Of a DNA stretch of 64,000 bases, positions 18,253-27,114 are shown piece by piece. A program made the position numbers and the translations under genes. Location of the stretch: the NCBI GenBank assembly GCA_016721425.1, contig JADKID010000009.1, forward strand, positions 457,721 to 521,720, in the 5' to 3' direction. Source of the DNA: Bryobacterales bacterium. GTDB taxonomy: Bacteria > Acidobacteriota > Terriglobia > Bryobacterales > Bryobacteraceae. A model generated the notes under the pieces. That model saw only the letters and a list, made by a program, of their open reading frames with translations. It was not told where the DNA came from and did no database searches. Positions within the stretch are counted from its first letter, which is position 1, and each line of letters starts with the position of its first letter.

Positions 18253-19401
18253 ATGCGCACTGTCTACGCACTCTTTCTTACCTTCACAGCCGCCGCTGCG
18301 GTTGTCGCGCAGCAGGGCCAGAAGTTCGAGCTCAATCCCGCAACGCCGGAAGGTCAACTCCTCCAAAAGGCCAGCCAGGCGGCCACCGACGACGAAAAGA
18401 TCGCGGCCTTCGACAACTTCATCGCCACCCATCCCGGGCACCCCGCTACAATCTACGCCTGGAATCAGGTCCAGCCTCTTCATCTGAAAGCCAGCCAGTT
18501 CGACAAGGTGATCACCGGCGCTGCCGCCATCCTCGCCGCCGAACCCGACAATAGCCCGGCGGCCTACAACGGGCTCCAGGCTGCGGAGCGCAAACTCGAC
18601 GTCGCCGCGATCATCCTGTGGGCAAACCGTACCGTGGCCGCAGCCAAGCTGGCTATCGCCTCCAAGAAGCCAGCCGATGAAGACGAGGCCGCCCTCTGGG
18701 CCGCCAACGTCGACTTCGCTCAACAGGTCATCGCCCGCTGTGAATACTCGTTCTATGCCAGCGCCCTCAAGGTCACCGACCCAGCCGGCATCGCCGCGCT
18801 CTACGGCGGCCTCGTGGAAATGAACAGTCAAAGCCAGTACGTCGCCATGGCAGCCCCTCGCTATTTCATAGCCCTCCTTCAGCAAAAAGACCTGCCCAAG
18901 GCGCAATCCTTCGCCGAGACTGCCGCCGACCGCGGCCAGGCCAACGAGGACATGCTCCTCTTCGTCGCCGACGCCAATCTCAACGCCGGCAGCTTCGACA
19001 AGGCTATGACATACTCCGCGAAAATTACCTCCATTCTGCCGGCGCAGGCCGCCCCGTCCGGCATCGCCGCCGCTGACTGGGAGGCAAAGAAAAAGACCAC
19101 ACTGGCCCGCGCCCACTGGATCTCCGGCGTTGCCGCCGGAAGTAAGTCCGATTGGCTCGCCACGGAACAGTCCATGCGCGCCGCCCTGCTCATCATCGAA
19201 GGCAACACCGCGCTCAATGATCTCCTGCCTGGCGCGTATTTCTATCTGGGCCTCGCCAACTACAGCGTCTCCAAGGGCGCCAAGCCCGATCCCGCCCGCC
19301 GCGCCGAGGCCAAAAAATACTTCACCCTCTGCGCCGCCATCGCCAGCCCCTTTCAAGCCCAAGCCGCCAAAAATCTCACCGGCATCACTGCCGGCAAGTA
19401 G
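18253..19401 (+). CDS. Secreted TPR-like protein of unknown function
   Basis: 382 residues with a cleavable signal (ALFLTFTAAAAVVAQQG). The rest is helical with repeated A-x-x-x-Y/F and P-x-x-A spacing reminiscent of degenerate tetratricopeptide repeats (about 60-115, 195-250 and 290-360), so it probably binds another protein in the periplasm. GGGAG-like GGGAG at 18243-18247 supports the ATG. It is followed ten bases later by acetate kinase, but no functional link is evident. Confidence 0.65.
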   Translation: MRTVYALFLTFTAAAAVVAQQGQKFELNPATPEGQLLQKASQAATDDEKIAAFDNFIATHPGHPATIYAWNQVQPLHLKASQFDKVITGAAAILAAEPDNSPAAYNGLQAAERKLDVAAIILWANRTVAAAKLAIASKKPADEDEAALWAANVDFAQQVIARCEYSFYASALKVTDPAGIAALYGGLVEMNSQSQYVAMAAPRYFIALLQQKDLPKAQSFAETAADRGQANEDMLLFVADANLNAGSFDKAMTYSAKITSILPAQAAPSGIAAADWEAKKKTTLARAHWISGVAAGSKSDWLATEQSMRAALLIIEGNTALNDLLPGAYFYLGLANYSVSKGAKPDPARRAEAKKYFTLCAAIASPFQAQAAKNLTGITAGK

Positions 19402-19410
19402 TCCCCAAAA

Positions 19411-20502
19411 ATGAACATACTCATCCCCAACCTAGGCTCCACGTCACTCAAATATCAGATCCTCGAAATGCCTTCGGAACGCGTCATCGCCAAGGGCCGC
19501 TTCGAGCGCGTCACTGACTACCGCTCTGCCATCGCCGAGATCCGCTCGGGCGACACGCGGGTAGACGCGGTAGCTTTCAAGGCCGTGCACGGCGGCCCCA
19601 ACTACCGCGGTACGTTCGTCATTGATGATGCTGTCGAACAGGCCATGGTCCAGTTTCTCCTGGCCGCTCCTGTCCACAACGCCATCTATCTGGAGGCCAT
19701 CCACGCCTTTCGCGAGGCCATGCCCGGTGTCCCCTTGGTGGCCGCCTTCGAAACCGAGTTCCATCGCACCATGCCGGAGTATGCCCGCTGGTACGGCGTC
19801 CCGGCCGACTGGCGCACCCAGTTCGGCATTGAGCGCTACGGCTTCCACGGCGCCTCCCATGAGTTCATCTCCGGCCGCGCCCCGCAGTTCCTTAATTGCC
19901 AGAAGGAGGACCTCCGCCTCATCAGCTGCCACCTCGGCGGCAGTTCCTCCATCTGCGCCATTGACCGGGGCATCTCCGTCGATACCACCATGGGTTTCTC
20001 CCCGCAATCCGGCCTGGAAAACGCCACCCGCCACGGCGACCTCGACCCCTTCGCCGTTCTCTACATGATGGACCGTAACAACTGGACTACCGAGGAAGTC
20101 CGCACGCAGCTCGCCCGCACCAGCGGCCTCGCCGGCCTCTCCGGAGTTGCGGGCGGCGACGTCCGCGACATCACCGAAGCCGCCCGCGCAGGCGTCCGCG
20201 AAGCATCTCTCGCCCTGGACGTTTTCAACTATCAGGTCCGCAAAACCATCGGCGCCTTTGCCGCCGCGATGGGCGGGGTCGACGCGATCACGTTCACCGG
20301 CGGCATCGGGGAAAACTCCCCCGCTCTGCGCGAAGCATGCTGTAGCGGTCTCGCCCACCTCGGTGTCGAGCTCTCCACCAGCTCCAACGAAGAGGCATCC
20401 GGCGACCGCATTCTCTCCACCCGCGCCTCCCGCGTGAAACTGCTCGTTCTGGCCACCAACGAGGAGATCATTGTAGCCCGCCGGGCCATGCGCGTTCTAT
20501 AA
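19411..20502 (+). CDS. ackA: Acetate kinase
   Basis: 363 residues, slightly shorter than the usual about 400. It interconverts acetate plus ATP with acetyl phosphate plus ADP. ASKHA motifs are present: phosphate-1 PNLGSTSLKY with Asn7, VHGGPNYRG, AAPVHNAIYLEAI, FETEFHRTMP, RYGFHGASHEF, and the adenosine loop ITFTGGIGENSP. The N-terminal strand has Pro6-Asn7-Leu instead of the common LNCG/LNAG, so it belongs to a diverged branch. No phosphotransacetylase gene is adjacent. Confidence 0.85.
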   Translation: MNILIPNLGSTSLKYQILEMPSERVIAKGRFERVTDYRSAIAEIRSGDTRVDAVAFKAVHGGPNYRGTFVIDDAVEQAMVQFLLAAPVHNAIYLEAIHAFREAMPGVPLVAAFETEFHRTMPEYARWYGVPADWRTQFGIERYGFHGASHEFISGRAPQFLNCQKEDLRLISCHLGGSSSICAIDRGISVDTTMGFSPQSGLENATRHGDLDPFAVLYMMDRNNWTTEEVRTQLARTSGLAGLSGVAGGDVRDITEAARAGVREASLALDVFNYQVRKTIGAFAAAMGGVDAITFTGGIGENSPALREACCSGLAHLGVELSTSSNEEASGDRILSTRASRVKLLVLATNEEIIVARRAMRVL

Positions 20503-20521
20503 TCCGTCGGCCACAACAAAG

Positions 20522-20563
20522 CTGGCCCCCTCCGGATCCGCGTACGGACCGGCCGGGGGCCAG
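20522..20563. terminator. Long hairpin between convergent genes, probable bidirectional terminator
   Basis: A perfect 9-bp outer stem (CTGGCCCCC at 20522-20530 with GGGGGCCAG at 20555-20563) encloses further pairs CCGG/CCGG and CCG/CGG around a CGTA loop. It lies between ackA and the convergent lipoprotein gene. On the minus strand it is followed by a T-rich stretch (TTTGTTGT), as expected for intrinsic termination. Confidence 0.6.
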
Positions 20564-20602
20564 GTTGGAACTGAACGGTGGATGTGAGTTCGCGATGCCG
20601 CG

Positions 20603-21415
20603 CTACTTCCGCGGTTCGTACGTAACTTCAACCTCGGTCTTCACATTGACAGGCTTGCCGCCCTGCAAGGTCGGCTTGTAGCTGAATTTATCCCACTGGA
20701 TCGCCTCACAGAGCTGCGCGCCCGTCTCCAGTTCGGAGATCTTCCCTTCCGGGTTGACGATGACTTTGCAGCGGATCGACTTCGCTTCGGGCTCCCACAG
20801 GGGCGCAGGCAGAACGGACTTACCCTCCACCAGCACAGCCTTCTGCTTGTCAGCGGCGACCGTGACCGTGGGAGTGTCCTTGTATTTCTCTGCATCGTCC
20901 TTCTTCGGCTCGCCGGAGACGGGTGTGATTTTCGAAACCATGATAATCGGCCGTGCCGGATACCGTGCCATGCGGACACGCAAAGCGGCAGCCTTGGTGT
21001 CGGCTTCATCAAAGGACATGCCGGGCCATGCGATCCTCACTGCTCGCTCACAACTGGATTTGAGCGGATAGCCATTCTTGCCCAGGTCCGGATCGCCAAT
21101 CTCGTCCACGATGTCCTGCGCGTGAACACCCTCGACAATGTACTCGTTGCCGTCCACCACGTTCGCGGTCGTTCTCGAAAACAGGCGGTACTGTTGCCTG
21201 CCCTCCCAGATGAACGCGGAAGGCCCGCCCCCGTTCAGAGCAGCATCACTGGTCCCATCAGAAAGATGCAGGAGCCGTACCTTGCCCTGGATCTTGTGTG
21301 GCGTGGCCTGGGATTTCTTGGATTCAGCGGCCGGCGGCGCGCTTGAGCAACCGCTCAAAGCGGCGAGCGCTGGCAGGAGCAATGAAAAACAGACGATGTG
21401 TGCGTTGCGAATCAT
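20603..21415 (-). CDS. Lipoprotein with TonB-C-like end
   Basis: 270 residues from ATG 21415, which opens a lipoprotein signal with lipobox LSGC (Cys at about 22); the frame extends upstream without signal features. The C-terminal 90 residues follow the TonB C-terminal/energy-transducing pattern: an early VEGKSVLPAPLW, KVIVNPEGKISELE and the closing WDKFSYKPTLQGGKPVNV. Proteins of this kind sit in the cell envelope; the function is not assigned. The middle part (WPGMSFDEADTKAAALRVR) is unfamiliar. Confidence 0.65.
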   Translation of the reverse strand: MIRNAHIVCFSLLLPALAALSGCSSAPPAAESKKSQATPHKIQGKVRLLHLSDGTSDAALNGGGPSAFIWEGRQQYRLFSRTTANVVDGNEYIVEGVHAQDIVDEIGDPDLGKNGYPLKSSCERAVRIAWPGMSFDEADTKAAALRVRMARYPARPIIMVSKITPVSGEPKKDDAEKYKDTPTVTVAADKQKAVLVEGKSVLPAPLWEPEAKSIRCKVIVNPEGKISELETGAQLCEAIQWDKFSYKPTLQGGKPVNVKTEVEVTYEPRK

Positions 21416-21514
21416 CCGGCTTACCTCGGTTTCGGGACGGTTTAGTCCGAATCTGAACGTATCACGAGACCCCGCTGCTTGCAACGGAGCATTAGCCTTT
21501 TTCTCGCGGCGGAA

Positions 21515-22324
21515 TCACCGTGCCACCCGTTCCTCCAGCCACGCGCGCAACGCCGCCGGCCAGGCCGCAGAAGTGGCGTTCGTCTTCTTGATTCCGAAAC
21601 CGTGACCGCCAGAGGAATAGACGTGCAGTTCCGCTGGCTTCTTGAGCCTCTTGAGTGCCAGGTAAAAAGGCACGCTGTTTTCGGCGGCGCTCAGTCTGTC
21701 GTCGTCGGCGTGGACCAGAAACGTGGGCGGCACGGTGGCCGGCAGACCGTCGAGCACTTTCGGTACGGCCGGATAGGCCAGCACCAGGAAATCGGGCCGG
21801 GTGGCCTCGGGCGCGGTGATACCCATGAGCGCTGCCAGGTTCCCTCCGGCGGAAAATCCGATCATGCCCACGGCGCCCGGCTTCAAGTGCCACTTCGACG
21901 CGCCGGCGCGCACCAGGCGGACCGCTTCGGCGGCGTCCTCCAGCGGCAACCTGGCCGACAGCACAGCCTGCTGCACCGTATCCAGAGTGCCCTTCATGCT
22001 GCCCGGCAGGCGGTACTTCAGCACGAAACCGGCGTATCCAATCGATTGCAGCCAGCGCGCGACATCGTGCCCTTCCTTGTCGATCGCCAGATGGCCATAG
22101 CCCCCTCCGGGGCAGATGATCAGCGCGCCGCCCGTGGCGATCGCGGCGTCCGGCAGGTAGGCCGTCAGCGTCGGCTCGGATACATCAGAGATCGAGCGGT
22201 CCGGCAACTGAGCCGTCCCCCGTTCTTGGATCTTCTCCGGCGGAGCGCCGGCCCCGGCCGAACGCAACACGATGACTTGCTGTGCAAACAGCGGCGCGAC
22301 GATCAGCAGCAATGCGAACTTCAT
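21515..22324 (-). CDS. Secreted alpha/beta hydrolase (esterase, xylan-esterase-like)
   Basis: 269 residues; signal MKFALLLIVAPLFAQ. The oxyanion motif CPGGGYGHLA (71-80), nucleophile elbow GFSAGGN with Ser158, acid in LVHADDDRL and His in SSGGHGFG give a complete catalytic triad of the BD-FAE/acetyl-xylan-esterase type. It probably deacetylates plant polysaccharides or small esters in the periplasm. It is divergent from the operon starting at 22381, leaving a short shared promoter region of about 55 bases. Confidence 0.8.
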   Translation of the reverse strand: MKFALLLIVAPLFAQQVIVLRSAGAGAPPEKIQERGTAQLPDRSISDVSEPTLTAYLPDAAIATGGALIICPGGGYGHLAIDKEGHDVARWLQSIGYAGFVLKYRLPGSMKGTLDTVQQAVLSARLPLEDAAEAVRLVRAGASKWHLKPGAVGMIGFSAGGNLAALMGITAPEATRPDFLVLAYPAVPKVLDGLPATVPPTFLVHADDDRLSAAENSVPFYLALKRLKKPAELHVYSSGGHGFGIKKTNATSAAWPAALRAWLEERVAR

Positions 22325-22364
22325 GCGATAGAGTCTACACCGCGCACCAACGCCCTGCGAACTC

Positions 22365-22370
22365 TATAAT
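22365..22370 (+). promoter_or_regulatory. Consensus -10 box TATAAT before the 22.4-kb operon
   Basis: TATAAT overlaps an in-frame ATG at 22369 and lies ten bases before the ATG at 22381. Because a -10 box is not normally transcribed, this argues for 22381 as the real start and for a very short or absent 5' leader. No matching -35 sequence is visible. Confidence 0.45.
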
Positions 22371-22380
22371 GACTTCTAAC

Positions 22381-23580
22381 ATGGGTACTCCGAAACGGCC
22401 GAAAATCGCAGCCATCGGCACGATCTATTTCAAACACTCCCACACACAACACATTGTGGACCGCTTCCTCGATGGCTACGGCTGGAACGGGAAGCATCAT
22501 CGTCCCGAAATGGACCTCGTCTCCCTCTTCGTCGATCAGGTCGGCAAGAACGACCTCAGCCACGAACGGGCGGCGCGCCACCCCGAGCTCAAGATGTGCA
22601 AGACCATCGCCGAGGCACTCACGCTGGGCGGCGAAAAACTGGCCGTGGACGGAGTAGTGCTCATCGGCGAACACGGCAACTACCCGAAGACCGAAAAGGG
22701 CCAGACGAAGTATCCGCGCTACGAGTTCTTTGAACAGATCGTCGACGTATTCCGCAAAAGCGGCCGCTCCGTTCCGGTTTTCAACGACAAGCACCTTTCG
22801 TGGAACTGGGAGTGGGCGCGAAAGATGTACGACACGTCTCGCGAACTCAAGTTTGCGTTCCAGGCCGGGTCAAGCCTGGCCGTCACCTGGCGGACGCCCT
22901 CCGTGGAGATGCCGCTGGGCGCGAAGATCAGCGAGGCGGTCTGTGTCTGCTATGGCGGCGTGGATAGCTACGACTTCCACGGACTGGAGACCATTCAGTG
23001 CATGGTGGAGCGGCGGCGCGGAGGCGAAAGCGGAGTGAAGTGGGTGCAGGCCTATCGCGGCCCGGCCTTCTGGCAGGCGCTGCGCGACGGCGTCTGGTCC
23101 AGGGAGTTGATGGAGTCCGCATTGTGCCGCAGTCACACCTTGACACCGGCCCGCAAAGGCTTCAATGATATCTTCCCCAGCATCGATGACATGCAGCGCA
23201 TGGTCAAGGATCCGGTGGCCTACCGCTACGAGCACAACGACGGCCTGAAATGCACGATGCTGCTGATGAGCGGGTTGGTCCGTGACTTCAACTTCGCAGC
23301 CTATGTGGACGGGCAGCGCAAGCCGTGGTCCACGCAAATGTACCTGCCGATGCCCGACGGACGGACAACGCTCGCCACCTTCTTCAGCCCGCTCGTCAAC
23401 AACATGGAGAAGATGTTCCTCACCGGAAAGGCCGCCTACCCCGTGGAGCGCACCCTGCTGACCACCGGCCTCACCGCCGCGGGCGTCGACAGCCTCTACC
23501 GCAATCAGGTGCGCTGCGAGACGCCGCACCTGAATATCAGCTACCAGCCGGCCAAGGAATCGACGTTCCAGAGGAGCTAA
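22381..23580 (+). CDS. Unknown-function paralogue 1 (no signal peptide)
   Basis: 399 residues. I do not recognise an enzyme family. The sequence shares an ordered set of motifs with the next gene: IGTIYFKHSHTQH near the start, VVLIGEHGNYP about 100, KYPRYEFFEQIVDVF, a charged VFNDKHLSW, then GSSLAVTWR and CMVERRRGGESGVK. Conserved His, Asp and Glu residues (GEHG, NDKHLS) suggest a metal-dependent or hydrolytic enzyme. It lacks the Tat leader of its partner. Gap to the next gene is four bases; the operon continues with amidohydrolases and a transporter. Confidence 0.6.
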   Translation: MGTPKRPKIAAIGTIYFKHSHTQHIVDRFLDGYGWNGKHHRPEMDLVSLFVDQVGKNDLSHERAARHPELKMCKTIAEALTLGGEKLAVDGVVLIGEHGNYPKTEKGQTKYPRYEFFEQIVDVFRKSGRSVPVFNDKHLSWNWEWARKMYDTSRELKFAFQAGSSLAVTWRTPSVEMPLGAKISEAVCVCYGGVDSYDFHGLETIQCMVERRRGGESGVKWVQAYRGPAFWQALRDGVWSRELMESALCRSHTLTPARKGFNDIFPSIDDMQRMVKDPVAYRYEHNDGLKCTMLLMSGLVRDFNFAAYVDGQRKPWSTQMYLPMPDGRTTLATFFSPLVNNMEKMFLTGKAAYPVERTLLTTGLTAAGVDSLYRNQVRCETPHLNISYQPAKESTFQRS

Positions 23581-23584
23581 CCCG

Positions 23585-24823
23585 ATGCTGACCAGACGCC
23601 ATTTCCTTCAGTCCAGCGCGGCGATGGCCGCGGCGCAGACCGGACAGCCCAAGAGACTCGCCATCATCACCACCATCTATCGGTACCTGTCACATGGGCA
23701 GCACATGGGTGACCGCTTTCTGGTGGGCTACCCGCTCGAGGGCCTGTGGCACAGACCTGACATCAAGGTGGTCTCGCTGTATGTTGACCAGAAACCCGCG
23801 GGCGATCTCAGCGGCGAGCGCGCTCGCGAGTTTGGATTCAACATCTATCCCACCATCGCCGAGGCGCTGCGCTGCGGGGGCGACAAGCTCGCCGTGGACG
23901 CGGTGTTGATCATCGGTGAGCACGGCGACTACCCACACAACGACAAGGGACAGGTGCTGTATCCACGCTTCGAGTTCTTCGATCAATGCGTGAAAGTGTT
24001 CGAAAAAGACGGTCGCACGGCGCCGGTCTTCAACGACAAGCACCTCTCCTACAGCTTCGACAAAGCGAAGGCAATGGTGGATGCATCCAGGCGGCTGCAC
24101 TTCCCCATGCTTGCCGGCTCATCCCTGCCGGTCACCTGGCGGCTGCCCTCCCTCGAACTGCCCCTCGGCTGCCGCATCGGCGAGGCGCTCATGGTGGGGA
24201 ACGGTGGCTCCGATCCGATGGATTTCCACGCGCTGGAGGCCATGCAATGCATGGTGGAGCGGCGCGGGCGCGGCGAAACCGGAGTCAAGGCCGTACAACT
24301 CATCGAGGGCGATGACGTCTGGCGGGCCGGCGAGCAGGGGCGCTATTCGAAAGAGCTGCTTGGCTGCGCCCTCTCTCGCAGCGACACGCCTCTGGGACTT
24401 TCCCTGGCAGACGGCCGTCCTCAGGATCTGTCCGCCCCCGGTGTGCTGGCGAAGCTCGTGGAGAAGCCGGCGGCCTATTTCATCGAGTATCGCGACGGTC
24501 TGAAGGCCACGCTGCTGATGCTGAACGGCGCCGTACGGGACTTCAACTTCGCGGCCCGCGTGCAGGGCGTGAAGGATCCGCTATCCACGCAGTTCTTCCT
24601 CACGCCGGAGCCCAACGTCACCTACTCGGCCTGCCTGATGCACAAGGTGGAGGAGATGTTTGCATCCGGCGTAGCGCCCTATCCCGTGGACCGCACACTC
24701 CTGGTCAGCGGCGTGCTCGAGAGCTGCCTCACCTCCAGGGTGCAGAGCCACGCCCGGCTGGAAACGCCGCATCTCAGCGTCGCCTATAGAGCCACTGCCA
24801 AGTCGCACTTCGCGCAGACCTAA
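23585..24823 (+). CDS. Unknown-function paralogue 2 (Tat-exported)
   Basis: 412 residues beginning with a twin-arginine leader (LTRRHFLQSSAAMAAA). After it, the protein parallels its upstream neighbour: VLIIGEHGDYP, LYPRFEFFDQCVKVF, VFNDKHLSYS, GSSLPVTWRLPS, CMVERRGRGETGVK and the closing LETPHLSVAYR. The pair is clearly a tandem duplication, with one copy predicted cytoplasmic and one exported. Function unknown; position directly before a D-aminoacylase (stop TAA then ATG) suggests a shared substrate. Confidence 0.65.
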   Translation: MLTRRHFLQSSAAMAAAQTGQPKRLAIITTIYRYLSHGQHMGDRFLVGYPLEGLWHRPDIKVVSLYVDQKPAGDLSGERAREFGFNIYPTIAEALRCGGDKLAVDAVLIIGEHGDYPHNDKGQVLYPRFEFFDQCVKVFEKDGRTAPVFNDKHLSYSFDKAKAMVDASRRLHFPMLAGSSLPVTWRLPSLELPLGCRIGEALMVGNGGSDPMDFHALEAMQCMVERRGRGETGVKAVQLIEGDDVWRAGEQGRYSKELLGCALSRSDTPLGLSLADGRPQDLSAPGVLAKLVEKPAAYFIEYRDGLKATLLMLNGAVRDFNFAARVQGVKDPLSTQFFLTPEPNVTYSACLMHKVEEMFASGVAPYPVDRTLLVSGVLESCLTSRVQSHARLETPHLSVAYRATAKSHFAQT

Positions 24824-26327
24824 ATGACGCTGCTTCTCAAAAACGGCATCCTCTACGACGGCAGCGGCGCCGATCCCGTGCCCGGCGATCTCCTGATCGA
24901 CGGCGGCCGGATCGCCAGCATCGGCGTCATCAACGCGCCACTCTGCCGCACTCTCGATTGCACCGGCCTGGCCGTCGCACCGGGCTTCATTGACTTGCAC
25001 AGCCACTCCGACCTCCAGGTCCTGGAGAGTGAGCGAACGGAAAAGGTCCTACAGGGCGTCACCACCGAGGTGGTGGGCAACTGCGGATTCTCGCCATTCC
25101 CGCAAGGCAGTCATGCCCATGAGCTGTGCGAGTTCGGCGGCGGAATCTTGGGCCGTCCTGCGGGCTGGGGTTGGGCTTCCGCCAAAGCGTACCTCGACAC
25201 CGTGGCGGAGAGCGGCAAGAACGTCCGCGTAGCCCCGCTGGCGGGCCACGGCAGTCTACGCGTTGCTGTGGCGGGCCTGAGACAGGGCCCGCTATCCACA
25301 ACAGAGATGGATCGCCTCGCCGGATTGCTCGCCGATTCGCTCGACGCCGGCTGCGCGGGATTCTCCACTGGGCTCATGTACGCGCCGGGCTCCAGCGCCG
25401 CGCCCGAAGAACTGGAACATCTCTGCCGCCTGGTTGCCGCCAGGGATAGGCTCTACACCACGCACATGCGCAGCTACGCTCAGGGTCTGGTGGAGGCTGT
25501 TCGCGAACAGATCGCACTCGCCCGCGCCACCGGATGCCGGCTCCAGATCTCGCATCTCCAGGCGGCCGGTCGCGCCAATTGGAATCTGCAGCAACGCGCC
25601 CTGGACGAGATCGAAACAGCGCGCGCCGCCGGCGTGGACGTCGAGTTCGATATCTACCCCTATCAGTGCGGTAGCACGGTGCTCACCCAGTGGCTGCCCT
25701 TCTGGGCGCTCGATGGCGGCGCTACGGCGCTCGTCGAGCGGTTGCGTACACCCGCCACTCGTGCCCTTGTGCGTGACGAGACAGAGGGCGGCATGGCGCA
25801 ATCCTGGAGCGACATCACCATCTCCGGTGTGGCCAGCGCCGCCAACGCTGCCCTCATCGGCCGGACCATCGCGGACGTAGCGGCGGAACGCGGCTGCCAA
25901 CGGCGTCGACACCGCGCTCGATCTGCTGGCCGAGGAGAACGCCGCCGTCAACGTCGTCTCGTTCAACCAGAGCGAATCCAATCTGCGGCAACTGCTCTCG
26001 CACCCGCTCTGCTCGGTCATCAGCGACGGCTTCTACGTAAACGGCAGACCGCACCCGCGGCTCCACGGAACGTTTCCGGAACTCCTCGGCTCCATCGTCA
26101 GAGACCGGCATTGGATGTCTCTCCCGGAGGCAATTCACAAAGTCACGGGCAAGCCCGCCGCTCGGCTCAGGCTCAACAAGCGCGGCCTGCTGCGGGAGGG
26201 CTTTGCGGCCGACATCACGGTGTTCGATCCGCAAACCATCCGCAGCCGCGCCACATATGAGACCCCGGACTTGCCGCCTGAGGGCATTCGCTTCGTCATC
26301 CGGGACGGTCAATTCTCGATAGGGTGA
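24824..26327 (+). pseudogene. N-acyl-D-amino-acid deacylase, frameshifted
   Basis: An amidohydrolase-superfamily gene for removal of acyl groups from D-amino acids. The first frame gives a normal N-terminus with metal motif HSHSD (His59, His61) and VVGNCGFS, whose Cys binds zinc in this family. At about 25894-25902 (CC at 25897-25898) the frame must move by +1: the original frame runs on as Arg-rich nonsense to 26260, while the other gives GVDTALDLLAEENAAVN..., LHGTFPELLG and GFAADITVFDP, ending at TGA 26325-26327. So it is either a one-base sequencing error or a disrupted gene. Creatininase follows after four bases. Confidence 0.8.
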
Positions 26328-26331
26328 ATCA

Positions 26332-27114
26332 ATGAAACTCGAACACGCACGCTGGCCCGACCTTCCGTCTTTGTCCGACAAGATCTTCGTGGTCCCGCTG
26401 GGATCGCTGGAACAACACGGAAAACACCTGCCGGTCTTCACCGATTCGCTGATCATCGGCAATATCGCCGAACGCGTGGAAACCCTGCGCACCGATCGCG
26501 TCGTGATGCTCCCCGTGCAGTGGCTGGGCCACTCGCCTCACCATCGCAAGTTCGGTTGTGTCAGCCTGGATCTCTTCCCGTACATTGAGCTGATCCGCGG
26601 TCTGTGCCGGTCGCTCATCGCCATCGGCGCGCGCCGCATCCTGCTGCTCAACGGCCACGGCGGCAACGACATTCCCTGCAAGGCCGCCCTCCGCGAATTG
26701 AAGAGCGAGTTCGAGTCGCTGCCCGAGTTGTACATCGCCTACGCCACCTACTGGAACCTTGCCGCGGCCGAGTTCACCGCGATTCGCGAGTCGCCCGCCG
26801 GCGGCATGGGGCACGCCTGCGAGATGGAGACCTCCATCCTGCTGGCGGCGCACCCGGGCCTCGTGGATACCTCCAAGGCCGTGCGCGGCGGCCCCAGCCC
26901 GGAGCGCGGCTTCCGCACCATCGACATGCTCCAGGGCGAGCCGTTCTTCATGATCAACGAGTTCCACGAGTTCTCCGAAACTGGCGTCATCGGCATGCCG
27001 GACTTCGCTACCGCGGAGAAGGGAGAGTTGTTCCTCGACGCCGCCGCGCAGGCCGTCGTGCGGTTCCTCGATGAGTTCTCCCGGTGGGACTTCCAGACGC
27101 GGTCCTCCTCATGA
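26332..27114 (+). CDS. Creatininase-family amidohydrolase
   Basis: 260 residues. Family motifs: VPLGSLEQHGKHLP with metal ligands Glu27 and His29, LLLNGHGGN near 108-113, and GMGHACEMETS with the catalytic Glu. The family hydrolyses amide bonds in small cyclic or formylated compounds (creatinine, 2-amino-5-formylamino pyrimidinone); the actual substrate here is unknown. It overlaps the following MFS gene by four bases and lies in an operon with a D-aminoacylase and two unknown paralogues. Confidence 0.88.
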   Translation: MKLEHARWPDLPSLSDKIFVVPLGSLEQHGKHLPVFTDSLIIGNIAERVETLRTDRVVMLPVQWLGHSPHHRKFGCVSLDLFPYIELIRGLCRSLIAIGARRILLLNGHGGNDIPCKAALRELKSEFESLPELYIAYATYWNLAAAEFTAIRESPAGGMGHACEMETSILLAAHPGLVDTSKAVRGGPSPERGFRTIDMLQGEPFFMINEFHEFSETGVIGMPDFATAEKGELFLDAAAQAVVRFLDEFSRWDFQTRSSS

